Assembly: GCA_963662155.1 (NCBI GenBank)
Contig: OY759263.1
Location: 25,546,048-25,610,047 of the forward strand
DNA length: 64,000 nt
Direction: 5' to 3'
Source of the DNA: Lamellibrachia columna
Lineage: Eukaryota > Annelida > Polychaeta > Sabellida > Siboglinidae
Shown here: in pieces, positions 25,778 through 44,560 of the stretch
How positions within the stretch are numbered: the stretch's first letter is position 1
How the letters are laid out: the number at the start of each line of letters is the position of its first letter
Translations under genes and position numbers: made by a program
The notes under the pieces: generated by a model
What the model was told of the DNA's origin: nothing
What the model saw: only the letters and a program-made list of their open reading frames with translations
Database searches by the model: none

Positions 25778-25853
25778 ATGGCACTACTACTACTTTTAAC
25801 AGAATGTCTAACCTGCAAAATCAATGTTTCGTGTAATGTGTCGTACACTCTTA
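25778..25853 (+). CDS. Candidate first exon of FReD gene 2 (signal peptide)
   Basis: ATG followed by MALLLLLTECLTCKINVSC, a short hydrophobic signal-like start, ending at a GTATGT donor at 25854. The donor phase is 1, exactly what exon B at 26113 needs, and the spliced total (76+191+97+165+245 nt) is a multiple of three. It is not homologous to the coiled-coil exon A of genes 1 and 3. If used, gene 2 would encode a FReD lectin without a coiled coil. The evidence is only the signal-like sequence, donor and phase, so this is tentative. Confidence 0.3.
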
Positions 25854-26112
25854 GTATGTCATCGCCATTCGAATAGGTTGACCCTCCGAAACCTCGTTCG
25901 TTTGTAAATACAGCGCTACTTGTACACACTGGTACGGTTTCGTCGACACGGTTCGTTGAAAATGGCCGAATGCTTTGGATGTTTAGTCAACCGAAACGTC
26001 AATGACCCAGTTGCTATGTATATCGGAACCTATAGTATTTTACGCCGTCGGTCGGTTGAGTTTTGGTAGAGTTGATAATCTGATGAAAATGTATTTCATC
26101 CAAAAAATGCAG

Positions 26113-32183
<6,071 letters not shown>

Positions 32184-32285
32184 CAGAAGTCAGTTCTGAA
32201 TATCGAAATACCGCCGAATGAAGAATCACAACGTTGTCGTATATATTGTTGTTACGTATTTCTTGCCGGATGTGGTAATCTTTTA

Positions 32286-32291
32286 AATAAA
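32286..32291 (+). terminator. Poly(A) signal AATAAA of FReD gene 2
   Basis: AATAAA within a TTTTAAATAAAAGG context shared by the duplicated 3' flanks. Confidence 0.6.
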
Positions 32292-32984
32292 AGGTTCAAA
32301 ATAAAACATACTGTTAGTGACAATTAAATAAGTTATCAAGATAATACAGTTGAAACAGGACAATAGTGTTTTGTGACAATTTGTTTCAAATATCTTCCTG
32401 TTAACCAAACTGTTGGCGTGTGACACCCTCGTCTTTAGTGTATTTCAACGCGGTGCATGTTATGCATTTTACTTATATTAATTTTACTCAAGTAAACAGC
32501 TGCCTGCTTTATGCCGCCTGAAGTTATTCATGTTACATGGGTCATCCCATAATTGCGGAACACTTTAAACTACTGCACTATAACAAAAATGTCTGATCAT
32601 TCTACCTTTGATGATACATGTTTGCATGACCTTTGTGCTTACTGTGTGAATATTGGTCAGGTTATATTATTCATATAGACAAAACTGCGGACGTTTTGTA
32701 AGCACCCATGACCAGTGCTGGATTAACCATTGTACAAGTGGTGCACTCTTGCCTGGCTCCGCATAAAGAATGGTTAGTATGTAGCCTTTCAAAATAGATA
32801 CTATATCAGAGTGTGTTCTGTTGTAAAGGGGAGATTTCTTAATGATACAGTGTACACATTTAGTTGTTAATATTACGTGTTTTTAGATAATAGGTAATTG
32901 TATTCCCTTGATCAGTACAAAATAGGTAAACTATACTATACTACATGCGACTACGTTTAATGAAAGAGGTGTTGATTTAATGCA

Positions 32985-33021
32985 CACGCACGCATGCACG
33001 AACGAATGAACGCGCGCGAAT

Positions 33022-33077
<56 letters not shown>

Positions 33078-33118
33078 ATGCACGAACTCGCACACACACA
33101 CACGGGCACGCACACACA

Positions 33119-33161
<43 letters not shown>

Positions 33162-33165
33162 GCAC

Positions 33166-33196
<31 letters not shown>

Positions 33197-33200
33197 GTAC
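32985..33200. repeat. Compound (CA)n/(CACG)n microsatellite
   Basis: CA and CACG/CACGCA blocks with interruptions. From 32790 to 32980 the sequence is AT-rich and unassigned. Confidence 0.95.
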
Positions 33201-33709
33201 ATGTGTATGTTATGTAGTTTGTTTTTAGCCAATCGACACCGTCCTGTGCAAAACCAGCTGCGTCACAACTACCCGTCTCGCACATTGCTCCACACCTTCA
33301 CAAATAGCACATCAAAGTACATACACCACAGGAATGAAACAGAAAAAAACGTATATAATTAGAGAAACACACGATTCCTTACGTTGTAAGCATGTGCGTA
33401 CAGTTTCAGCCGATGGTGACAGTCTTTGTTTTTCGTAAGACGTCGATCAAAACGCCAGGTGGAGCAAGAGTTGATTTGTTGTGTATTTAGATTGTAATAT
33501 CTAGTGCGGCAGATTAATAATAGAAAGGACGAACACATATGAATTTCGATGTGAATTATATTCACTATCGGATAACATAACAAATAACGATTCTACTACA
33601 AGGGCTACTCCAAACCATGGACGCGTTTGGTCTGTCAAAAGAAATCTACAACACTGTAGCCTCTGAATAACCCAGTTCCTATGCTCAGGACAATTGGTAG
33701 TTAAAAATC

Positions 33710-33985
33710 AATATATAAACAGTACATCAACGGCGGACGCCACAATGTTCTCCTTCGAGTTCTCGGTGTATATGCAGTACGACACTTTCGGGCGGTGACG
33801 TCCATGCAGCGGTCCCGCCGAACGACGGACGACGTATCTCTGCGCGGTGTAACCGGGCGGTCCCTTTCCCAAGTCACGAAGATCGTTTGCTCTCGGTTGA
33901 CATGAAACGCCATTTCCAGGTTCAGCTATGTGCCTCAATTCCGCCCAATAGCCCGATAGCCCGATAGCCCGATTCTCCGGGGACA
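33710..33985 (-). other. GC-rich block with open frames on the minus strand, unassigned
   Basis: This block is more GC-rich than its surroundings and stays open in two minus-strand frames (92 and 70 residues), one including PGYTAQRYVVRRSAGP and KVSYCIYTENSKE. There is no recognised domain and no repeat partner in the window. It could be an isolated exon or a retroelement fragment. It ends in a short GCCCGATA tandem repeat (about 33947-33970). Confidence 0.25.
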
Positions 33986-33995
33986 ACTTCGTTGC

Positions 33996-34480
33996 TTTCC
34001 CAAATAATTGTCTAGGTCTAGCTCACTTCGGCCCGTCGCACTGTAAATACGCACATCCGTGCACCACCAAATCAGTCTGGTTTCCTCCCCCTTCTCCGCT
34101 TAAGTAACAACCTATATCACCTAACTCCGTCACTTGACGTGAACACATCACTAGTTTTATCCTGAACATTCAACTGGCCGTCTCAATGGGATCTCAGCAT
34201 CCTTCTCATATGCTTCTCCTGTCACCTTTTGTATCCATCCCGTATGTCAATGTGTGTTTCCTCCATTACACCACATTTTCTCTATAGCTACACACCAGTG
34301 CTTGTGTAGGACAACTGTACTATGTAATAGCGCAGTGTATATTCTAACCGATCCTATGCTAACTATGCTAATGGTAGATCCTATAGGAGAATTTTGCAAC
34401 GCTTCTTTGACAGCGCACCACTCACTGATATAACTACACAGTCGCATATTACATAAGTCCGATCAACCGTGTTTCACCTG
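33996..34480. repeat. Dispersed repeat shared with 16870-17300
   Basis: Colinear with the 17-kb copy but with several indels. No coding potential is common to both. Confidence 0.7.
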
Positions 34481-34733
34481 ACCAGTGGGCTAACAATGTA
34501 ACACATTTCACGCATATACCTCGTTGCACAAACCACTACCACGCATGTTTAATTTCTCAACCCCTAAATCATGACAACGTCCTGCGACGTTTCATCGCTC
34601 TGAGCCCAACTTCGCTTTTACTGAAAGAAAGGAAGCAATGATCTTCTTGGTCAACTCGTTTTGACATCTTAATTAGCATAGATAAAGAACAATAGTACAC
34701 ACCTTGACCAAAGAGACACACGTGATTTATCAT

Positions 34734-34878
34734 GTGTTTTGTTAGCTTTTATGAAGGTGCACTAAGCGAGACCATTACTGTCATGGGCAGATGGCCAAGA
34801 TATCCAGTCAATTACAAGGTCTGCATCATCATCATCAACAGTGCCAACTTTCACTTGGAGCGTTCACCTGAACGGCAG
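34734..34878 (+). pseudogene. Recombined FReD scrap: pre-exon-C intron fused to exon D end
   Basis: The B-C intron sequence (GAAGGTGCACTAAGCGAG, CAAGGTCTGCATCATCATC) runs directly into the last about 38 bases of exon D (TGCCAACTTTCACTTGG to GGCAG, then a GTGATT donor). Exon C and most of D are missing. Post-exon-D intron sequence follows to about 35540. This is a deletion or unequal-crossover product. Confidence 0.7.
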
Positions 34879-35798
34879 GTGATTATATAATATAATTCAT
34901 GCATGCAAACGTGGATACATACATACAAAACTTGGACGGGAAAACGTTTTATCATCGAATAGCAAAGATACGCTTTACAACATAATAGCAACCAACGTTT
35001 CATTAGTTTCAAACTAATACAACTGGTGACACCACGTTACTGTCTCATGCTAATCTATAATATTGCTTCCTCTTTAGCATACACGTCACCGGTCAACATT
35101 GCCAAGAGTCCAATCATCCTACATGATTACATGTACAAGGTGTTATTACAAATCCGGAATGTATCGTTTCTTTGTATAATCTTCCTCACCAACGTATCGC
35201 TACATGAGTAAACAATAGAGATAGTGAAACCACATTCCTACTTTACGTCCAGTCGATTCCTTGGCAAATGGATGTGGTTCTTTTTGTTTGACAAACACTC
35301 TCATCACACACAAGTGAAAGGACACTGCCTGATTTCAACAAATCCAGTGTCACATGCATTGTATACTCAGCTACAGACCGATAAGAATGTTGAGCAGTTA
35401 ACCCATAGTGATCTACATACACCTGGCTACGCTGTGCACGGACTTGCACCAAGTAAATGAGTGGTACCAACCGCCTCATGATCTTACCTGAGATCTACTT
35501 GTCAAAGTACAATCGTACACACCTTGACCAAAGAGATACATGTGATTTATCATGTGTTTTTGGAGCTTCTTGCAGGTGCAGTAAGCGAGTTCATTACTGT
35601 CAGGAACGGATAGCCAAGACACCCAGTCATTTACAAGGTCTGCATCATCATCATAAAATGTCCTTCCGCGGTCCTTATGAGTATTTGTTCTGCACTAGGC
35701 TGCATACATTTCCTTGCCCGGAATTTGGCGCAGTGGATGTGGTGAACATTGCACGTAGATGTTCATTGTCATTTGTACGTGTTCGTTGTCACGTGTAG

Positions 35799-36438
35799 GT
35801 GTTCCAACGTCGACAGGACGGCTCCGTCGACTTCTTCCGCGTCTGGGCCAGCTACAAGATTTAACACAGATTTATCAAGATTTGCCATCCAAGCCAAAGG
35901 CCCAGATGGCTAGTGGACAAGGACGCTATTGGCTTATCGAGAGTCCAACAATGTTCATCTACGTGTAACCCGCCCTCCTGAGATATGTGTCAACCTTGTT
36001 TTTAAACATATTCACGCTGCTAGCAGTTACACAATCCGTAGACAATTTGTTCCATTCATTTATTGTCCTCTGTGAGAACGAGTACTTCCTCATATCCAAT
36101 CAACACTGATCCTTTACTAAATTTACCTAATATCATCTAGTTCTACTATTTTTCTTGAGTGAGAAAAACATATTTGTATCAATATGTTCATATAAATAAA
36201 ATATTTTATTAACTTCAATCTGATCTCCTCAAAATCTCCTTGTCTCTAGGGTTGTTAAACCACATTATTTTAGGAGCTCCTCATAACTAAGGTCTCTCAG
36301 TTCTGGAATAATTTTAGTTGCTCACCTCTGTATGCGTACAAGCGTATCTATATCCTTTTTACCATATGGTATCCACGCTTGCATACAGTATTCTAAATGA
36401 GGAATGATTCGGCAACGTGTCTGGCGAATTCTGGCTTG
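35799..36438 (+). pseudogene. FReD exon C split by a LINE insertion
   Basis: 35799-35858 begins with the normal exon C start (GTGTTCCAACGTCGACAGGA) after GTGTAG and breaks off at GCTACAAG. 36402-36438 resumes with GAATGATTCGGCAACG and ends CTGGCTTG before GTGGGT. The two parts total 97 nt, exactly one exon C. Homologous B-C intron sequence precedes it from about 35548. The insertion destroys the exon. Confidence 0.88.
35859..36401 (-). mobile_element. 5'-truncated CR1-like LINE inserted in exon C
   Basis: In reverse complement this matches the 3' end of the LINE at 44790-45657: a CGTTCTCACAG-type segment equivalent to MRKYSFSQR, a NEWNKL segment, VNMFKNK, then the shared 3'UTR (CTCTCGATAAGCCAAT, TTGTCCACTAGCCATCTGG) and a TGTTAAAT-like tail abutting the exon at 35859. 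Stops in the ORF show it is not young. No clear target-site duplication was seen. Confidence 0.85.
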
Positions 36439-36439
36439 G

Positions 36440-37188
36440 TGGGTGAACGACTGCCACTAATTCCATTCAAACTGTTGATACAATAAGAAAACAACACATT
36501 GTGATTTCACTTATTTTGCACAACAAAAAACACGAACGATCAGAAGTTCACATTGAAACAAATATTAGCTAGACATTTCGTGAAACATTGTACCTTTCTG
36601 TAATAGCCATTGCGATATGCTAGCTCGAAAAGTTGGACAAGAGTGGCCTGGGTCTATATATTATAATATAATATAAGGATATACACACTTTCGCAAGTTA
36701 CGATCAAATCAATTCTTTCGAATATTTTAACAAAACTACGCAACTCTTTTGTAAACTGACTGTTTCCATTACAACAATATTTACACATTACAAATTGACA
36801 CCAAATAAATTGCTTCGCGATGGGCGAGGGGTTTAATTTGAAAAACATGTTCAGACTGGATTTTTTTATGCAGCCAAATTAAGGAGAAAAGTCGCATATT
36901 ATTAATATGTTTTAAATTTAAAAACAAAGTATTTAAAGAAGTCACACGCTCACGCACGCACGCACACCCGCAAGAGAGCACACACGCACTCACGTCAGCA
37001 CGCACGCACACAAGCTTGAACGCACACACCCACAAACACAATCTCGTTGTCATCATGCCGGTTCTGTCGAGAGGTTAGGTATTGTCACTGAAATCGATGT
37101 TATTGGTAAAGGTGGTGTTGAATTTGTTATCATTATGATCGTTTGTTTTGTAGAAATTGCATATATAGTGATACATTGTACATTTCAC
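36440..37188 (+). other. Intron remnants after broken exon C
   Basis: Begins with sequence homologous to the C-D introns (AACAAATATTAGCTAGACATTTCG). A (CACG)n-like stretch lies at about 36950-37040. No gene. Confidence 0.5.
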
Positions 37189-37354
37189 GCAATTATTATC
37201 TGCATGAAGTGACATTGCATGCACGATACACACTACGAATCGACAAGGAGGTCGTTGAAAACGCAACCAGATAATACTGTTTACTCTAAATTCACAGTTG
37301 CTTCCGAAGGCGACAAGTACCAACTTTCACTCGGAGCCTACATCGGAACGGCAG
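37189..37354 (+). pseudogene. FReD exon D, frameshifted and without splice acceptor
   Basis: Aligns to exon D of gene 2 from GCAATTATTATCTGCAT to GGAACGGCAG before GTGATT. One extra base near 37270 (CCAGATAATACTG against CCAGATATGCTG) brings a TAA into frame. The base pair before the exon is AC, not AG, so the acceptor is lost. A dead exon in the same pseudogene as 35799-36438. Confidence 0.85.
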
Positions 37355-37869
37355 GTGATTGTATAATACAATACATACATAAAACGTGCATACATGCACG
37401 TTTGTATGCTTTCGGCAAAAGATACGACTTAAAATTTTTATAGAAACTGACAGTTCATTAGATTCAAATTAATACAACAGGAAACAGCAAGTTAAGGTCT
37501 CATACCAATATATAACACTGCATCGTCTTTAGCATACATGTCACACGTCAAAATAGCCAAGAGTTCAGTCATCCTACATGACAGATGTTATTACAGGTAT
37601 TCTGAATATATCCTTTTATGTATAACCTTCCTTACCGACTTATCGCAACATGAGTAAACAGTATTGTTGGTGAAACCACATTCCTACTTTGCGGTTCCTT
37701 GGCAGATCGATCTGATTCTTTCTTGTTGATAAACACTCTCAGGTGATGAAACATTGGCTGATTTCAACACATCCAGTATCACACGCACTATATACTCAGA
37801 TACAAACCGATAAGAATCGCTTTCAGCAGTTAGCCTATATTGACCTACGTACACGTAGTGACGCTGTGT

Positions 37870-38639
<770 letters not shown>

Positions 38640-38640
<1 letters not shown>

Positions 38641-40060
38641 CATTATCCATCATGTAGATGCGTGCTTTGTTTCAAAAACGCAAATTACATTTATTTTTGG
38701 CAAAAAGTTGCTTATAAAGATGATACTACCATGTATAGCCCCTTTTCTCTGTCATTACACAGTACGGTTAATAATTATTGCTCTTTGTGTTTATTTTGCT
38801 GTGAATGTTTAACCTTCATGCAAATCAAGCAATTAGTGCATTAAATAATTTACTGTTTGTGCGTAGACATATCAGACAACGAAAGGGAGCATTTTTGTTT
38901 GCTGTATTAGCACTTCCGGCACTTGTTTACTGCTGCGTGCAGGCGAATGAGACGACGTGATCGTGCGAAATGTATTTTAGCACTTCTCAATACTAATTAA
39001 ATGTCGTAGAACAATTTTCTAAATGGTCGCACATTCTGATAATCTGTTGATGTTTTATGGCGCACATTTTACTAACCGATTAGACTATTAAGCTGCAAGA
39101 ACAGGTATTTGTTATAGCTGCAATATGGCTTGGGCTTTTTATCAATCACGCGATTAACCCATAACATAAACGCATACCTTTGCCATGTTTCATAACATTA
39201 ATATAAAGAAAGTAATATCACCGATTCAGAGATATAAAACAAGTTTATTTTTATTGTACGCAAATTAAAATTGTACGTGCGAGCAGTACAAAAAGGGATG
39301 CATGGCTGTCACGTGTCATGGCTCATGCTTAGCTTAGCTTTCACGCTGTTTAGATGCCACAGTTCGTCCTCGATGTGGTGGTAAATGTATTCCTGTATTT
39401 GTAATGTCGTTTGTACAAATTGCTTTTTCAGTTTGAGGTGTTGAATTCTGATTCCGTATATGCTGTCCGTTTTCCACGATCACGGAATGTCTGTTCGAAA
39501 AGGGTGACTGCCCTTTGAATCCATGGATTCTCTGAATTCCGTCAGTTTTCTGCGTTGGCTGAAAATCAATTTCCCAACACTTTATTTTCTCGGTTGTAAT
39601 TATATCTTATCTGCTTTAAAAAGAACGAGTCTATATATAAAACATGTTTACAATATATTACATATATGAAATGCATGTTGATCGGTATTTTGGGATACCC
39701 CAACGAGTGACATATTATCTTGTAAAACAATTAAAGAACACTTTTAAATGGTCACGGTTGTGTCATAGCCATAAAGTAAGGATGAAGTTTACCCGAGCGT
39801 GACGGACGTCCGATTTTTCAATTTTAATTCCACGAAACATGTCGCGATCTCCACAAATATCACGAAATAGGTGTAATGTATACCTAACACTGCGTTCGTT
39901 CAAGTGCATGAGCCTCAAATATGTATATTTAAGTAACTTAGCGGCATTAACACCAGCAGTTAACATTAAAATAACGAATACACAGTTGGTCCTATCATAA
40001 TGTGATCTGCGATATGGTCACAATGAATGATTTTCGTGTCAGTGTGTCATGGGTGCATCC
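38640..40060 (+). repeat. Exon-E unit intron without exon E
   Basis: Follows the conserved D-E intron up to TCACAATGAATGATTTTCGTG at about 40019-40039, then diverges before the CTGCAG acceptor, so exon E is missing. It is more diverged than the other units and the palindrome is largely lost. Confidence 0.75.
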
Positions 40061-40495
40061 AGCCCCGGAAAACGGGGGTGTCCAATAAAAACCACCAGGT
40101 GGCAGAATTTCTAGTTATCCAGATGTCTGCAGGATACACACGCACGCACGGTCGCACACACGCTCGCACGCACGCACACATACATACCAATATAGTAGTT
40201 CCTTGTCACAAAGCCAAACCTTATTATTTAAAGGTGTAATGGCCTTACAAGAGCAGTGACCTCCCGTGTGTGGGGGTTTTCATGGTATATGCACACAATC
40301 AGTACATCACTGTTTACACCACTTTTTGTGTTATTTGTCTGCACCAAAGCAATAATCTTCCCGGTCATATTCGCAGAACCTTCGTATACTTCGTCGTGCA
40401 TATTTCGGAAGTCTTTTCCGGCGACGGACGCCTCTGTATCTGTAGAGTAACCCACGAAAAACTTCAAGAATTCCACGCGGATCGTGTGCTTTCAT
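40061..40495. other. No recognisable gene
   Basis: A short CACG repeat lies at about 40138-40175. Two overlapping open frames at 40228-40476 on opposite strands have no recognisable motif. Confidence 0.3.
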
Positions 40496-40499
40496 CTTT

Positions 40500-41220
40500 C
40501 AACGTTGTGAAGCGATTTTGTTTTGGGGGGCGGCCACTGAGATTGAACAGTTCCGCGTCGTCAGACACAGATAGTCATCGTACGCACACAAAAAGTATAT
40601 ATCAGGCCCGCCGACTGAAGGGGGTGCGTTGAGTGTGTTCACACCCCTCGCGCTGAGACAAAAAGTTTTAGGGATCCGATGAGATAAAAGAGTTCCGCTT
40701 AACAAGATACACATTTGAAGGCCACTTCCTGAGACCACATTTATCTGCGGGGTGGGGGGCGTGAGGGGGGGGGGGGCGTTGAGACGGAAGATTTCCGCTT
40801 TATTAAAACAAATTTGCCAGTCGCTGTGACTGAAATGTTTCGCTTCTTCGGGCAAAATATTGCTTAATGAAGCCATCCTCTTCGTCAGACATTTTCTGTG
40901 GCCGCTAAAACTGTACAGTTCCGCTTCATCGGAATAATTGTTTTGGGCCGCTGACACAAAGTTGACAGTGCGACTTGGGCATATGTTTTTTTTTTTGGGG
41001 GGGCGGCCACTGAGACTAAAAATGTGTCTGAACGCTTCGTCAGACACAGTTCTGGGGCCGTTGAGACTGGACGGTTTCGCTTGATCAGACGTAATTTGGT
41101 GGGCTGCTGAGACGGTGAGACTGAAGAGTTACATTTCGTCAGACAATTTTGTGGTGGTGGCATTGAGACGGAAGAGTTTCGCCATTAATGGGGGTCGCTT
41201 ACACTGAAGATTTCCGCTTA
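40500..41220. repeat. Degenerate GC/G-rich tandem repeat
   Basis: A theme of GGGGCGGCC, then ACTGAGACTGAA, then AGTTTCCGCTT, then CGTCAGACAC is repeated about eight to ten times with spacing near 60-80 bases and heavy divergence. Poly-G runs (about 40765-40776 and 40999-41005) are included. Open frames across it are composed of the repeat. Confidence 0.7.
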
Positions 41221-42100
41221 GTGGTTACCATATGTGTGATGTGCTTTGTCAAGAAAGCAAACAACTATATCTTGTTGGCACCAATCCGCAGGAACTGTTG
41301 CCAGTTTGTTGAAAGATTAGAGGATATACCAACTTTCCACATGACGCCCTTCCCATCAGATAATAGCAATATCACGTTGCCTTTTATAGTTGTTCTCGAA
41401 CATGGGTACCAAGACGCTCTTTCATTAGTTGTACTTCACAGCAACGTAATATCCGTCCACTATATGTGTCCCACTTAAGAATCCTACACTTCAGCCTATT
41501 CGGAAGCACCGCCCAATCCGGGATATCGAATGTACGACCTAATATCCCGTCTCACGCACCGGCTACTAAATGTCCCACTCTCTCAAACTGTTAAATTTCA
41601 CACACAAAACGTGTGGTTTTACCTTTATTAATTCAGCTAGTCGACGATAATCCTAATAATTTAGACGTACGCTGTATATACACAAGTATGAGATGGTGTG
41701 GCAGGGGTCTCAACCTCTAACCTCCCACCTGTATTGGCTTGCCATCATCCCATCTCTCACCTGTTTTGGGGGCCAACCTCCCACCAATTTTAAGAATCCA
41801 CCTCCCACTAACCCACTTCCCGGCTCCCACCTTTTTGAGGTCAACCTCCCACGTCCCACTCTCTTCCACACACCCACTATCATAATTGTCGCCGGAATCG
41901 TGTTAAAGTGGTTGTGCTTTAATGTATGTGGCGCCATCTGGCTATAAAATTTGGACGGTTTCATTGTAGATAATGTTTACATGCTGTCCACCAGGTTTGT
42001 TTCTCGTTATGTGGAGGACACTGCACTTACGAGGGTGGAATTCCATTTGCTAAGTTCCTTCCCATGTGGTAGCGTGTCCAGATCCCGGGAAGGGTTGCTG
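41221..42100. other. Non-coding; AACCTCCCAC-rich segment
   Basis: 41700-41865 repeats ACCTCCCAC or AACCTCCCAC about seven times in pyrimidine-rich sequence. The rest shows nothing recognisable. Confidence 0.5.
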
Positions 42101-42109
42101 CCCCTGCAC

Positions 42110-44560
42110 TGTTGAATATTGTCATTGTGATAACTCAGTCAAAAACAAATGTATTAATAAGTGTGTGCAGTTGGGTTTGTTGATACTGGAGTGAGCAGCA
42201 TGCATTACTGTTTAACTATCCATTATATTTGGAGGCTTTGCTGGATACAAATGTGGGACAACGAATGTGGTTATTTCCTATGTCGATTACATCTGTACGA
42301 ATCAACAGAAAACAGGATCTAATATCTCGTTTCACAGATAAAAATCCTTAATTTCACAAAACTTATTTAGTTGACTGTCACCATGAACAAACATTAAAGC
42401 CACCAACTTAGTAGCATAACAATTTTAGACGCCATTGCATCTGGCACATATGTGCTAATTCATAGTAAATTACGTAAGTGTGATGAATACCTTAACAACA
42501 AATTATTTAATATTCATGTTATTATATACAGACCTAGTACGACGCATTATTTACCAACATGTTTGATGAGCGGTGTGTGGCAGTGGTCCCACCTATTCCA
42601 CCTCCCATCAATGTTAGGACCATGGCAACCTGCCACCTCCAACGTATTGTTATATGCAGATGCCAAGACATAAAGAACAAGCCAGAACATCGGGCACCAT
42701 GGATTCAGGCAATGAGGAGGAAAGGCTGGACACAAACAAACAACAGTTTTCTTTGCACTGAATATGTTCAGTAGAAGTGTTTTGTGATTCGTCCAAACAA
42801 GATTGGAAGACGACTCGATGATTGGTTCCCTCCATTTCCAACTACCCTTCCCACCTACAACCGAAACAACAGAAACTGAGAAACGTAAGACAACACCCTG
42901 CTGAGTCATATGTAGGCATATGTGGTAGAAGTTCATGATGTTCCTGCAAAGAGGCTCATATATTAAGTACAGAACATAGTTACGCAATACAAGACCAGCT
43001 ATTATCTTCAAAGATGCTTGAGAAAACTGCACAATTAAAACGGAAAATAAAGATCTTGAATCAAGAGGTTAGAAGAAAATAGCAGAATATTAAAAAAAAT
43101 TACAGTCCTCAACTCACGGCAAACTTTGTCGGGATGGCCCAACACATCTATCGAAACCAACTTACCAAGGATCGACAAGGTCAAACAAGTGTACTGAACA
43201 AATCAAACAGTTTGCACTCATCCTATATTACTACTCCCCAAGGCATACGACTACGTCAGAACAATACTATACTTGCCACACCCATCTATCATCAGAAGTT
43301 GGGCAGCTTTCGTCGATTATGAGCCTCTCATACACGAGATCGACATTCCTACCAAAGCAAGCCATTGATGAAAGACTGCGTCCTTATTTTAGACGCCATG
43401 GTAATTCGCAAATAAATCGTCTGTGAACCAGTTGGTAGACGTTATGTTGGATTTGCAGATTACCTGACGCTGACGACAACAGATCCACTGAAGCTTTGGT
43501 GTTTGTAAGCGTAACAGGACATTGGAAGCACACTGTCGCCTGATTGTCTAGCTTTGTTGATCAAATCCGGAATCAATGTCAACGCAGTTGTGTTTGATGC
43601 AACATTCGGCAACAAAGCACAATAGTTAAACTTGGCTGTAAGTTGAACGATTGTGATGTGAGACCGTGGTTCTTCCACCGTGTCCGTCCCGATGACAGAA
43701 TATATATATTATATTCGAGGTGTGCCATATGACCAAATTTACTTCCTTGGAGATTACGCAACTATCCAGCATGACGAAAAGTTGATCAGGTGGCAATATA
43801 TCGAACCACTCAATACTCTGCAGGAAGAGGAGGGCTTGGTTTTGCACAACAAACTGTCCAAAATACGCATTGAGTACTACGTGCACAATATTAATGACCG
43901 TGTTGTAGCACGGACCATCAGTTGATCAGTGGCCGATGCCACAGACTTCCTCCGAGAATATACGACCAAGGAGGAAGTGAGGAAACCAAACATTTCTTTC
44001 GAAAAGTTGATAGCTTTTCGATCTGCTAAACACGAAAAATATACATGGAAGAGGATCAAACCTCCATTGTGTTTAGAAAATATGGGGGAGTGGGAACAAT
44101 TTCTGGAAGAAATATATGACTACATAATGAACTTGAAAGACGACAAGGGCAGACCACGGAGAGCAGGACGTGGCAAAACGGCAATAATTGGCTTTGCAGC
44201 AGCGAAGAAATCACTCCTCAACATCAGCATTGACCTTATCACCCAGACACAGAGGAGGGAGGAAAAACAACCCTATTGTAATGCAGTTCAAGTTGGCTCT
44301 CCGCAGAATACTGATGAGGAACAGAATTTCGCTATACAGCACTGCAAATTGCACATACTGCATATTTGTAACTCTTTCAAAACTCTACTAGATGTCAACT
44401 CATTATTTATATTTTTTTCACTATTAAGTCATCTGCATTTACAGAGGCCCTTTTCGATCGCATTTGTTTGATAAAACATGTGCAAGGTCGTCTCCAGTGG
44501 GTTCTTGCCGTAATGCAGCGTGGATGTCACTGACCTGTTCTTGCATCGCTGTATCATAGT
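42110..44560 (+). mobile_element. Decayed THAP/P-element transposon
   Basis: Pieces of one protein occur in order over shifted frames. A THAP-like domain comes first (PWIQAMRRKGWTQTNNSFLC, then CFVIRPNK and GRRLDDWFPPFP, 42650-42860). A basic helix follows (LKRKIKILNQEVRRK, about 43030), then LILDAMVIRKQIV and VGFADYLTL (catalytic region, 43390-43470). At 43690-43925 come YIEPLNTLQEEEGLVLHNKL and IEYYVHNINDRVVARTIS, and at 43929-44250 ADATDFLREYTTKEEV and RRAGRGKTAIIGFAAAKKSL. This order matches P-element/THAP9 transposases. Stops and shifts show it is inactive. Flanks at 42110-42330 and 44356-44560 recur around 50930-51470 without the transposase. Confidence 0.75.
43929..44471 (+). pseudogene. 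P-element transposase C-terminal part
   Basis: The longest open piece of the element (180 residues). It starts right after an in-frame TGA that separates it from the preceding VVARTIS. VADATDFLR, EQFLEEIYDYIMNLKDDKG and KTAIIGFAAAKKSLLNI correspond to the region in THAP9-like proteins containing the last catalytic carboxylate neighbourhood and the C-terminal GF-x-x-x-x-KS helix. The last 50 residues are the transposon's 3' non-coding flank read through. Confidence 0.65.

Noticed and set aside
40499..41047. 182-residue minus-strand frame in the G-rich repeat
   Set aside because: Its sequence follows the degenerate tandem repeat and shows no domain.
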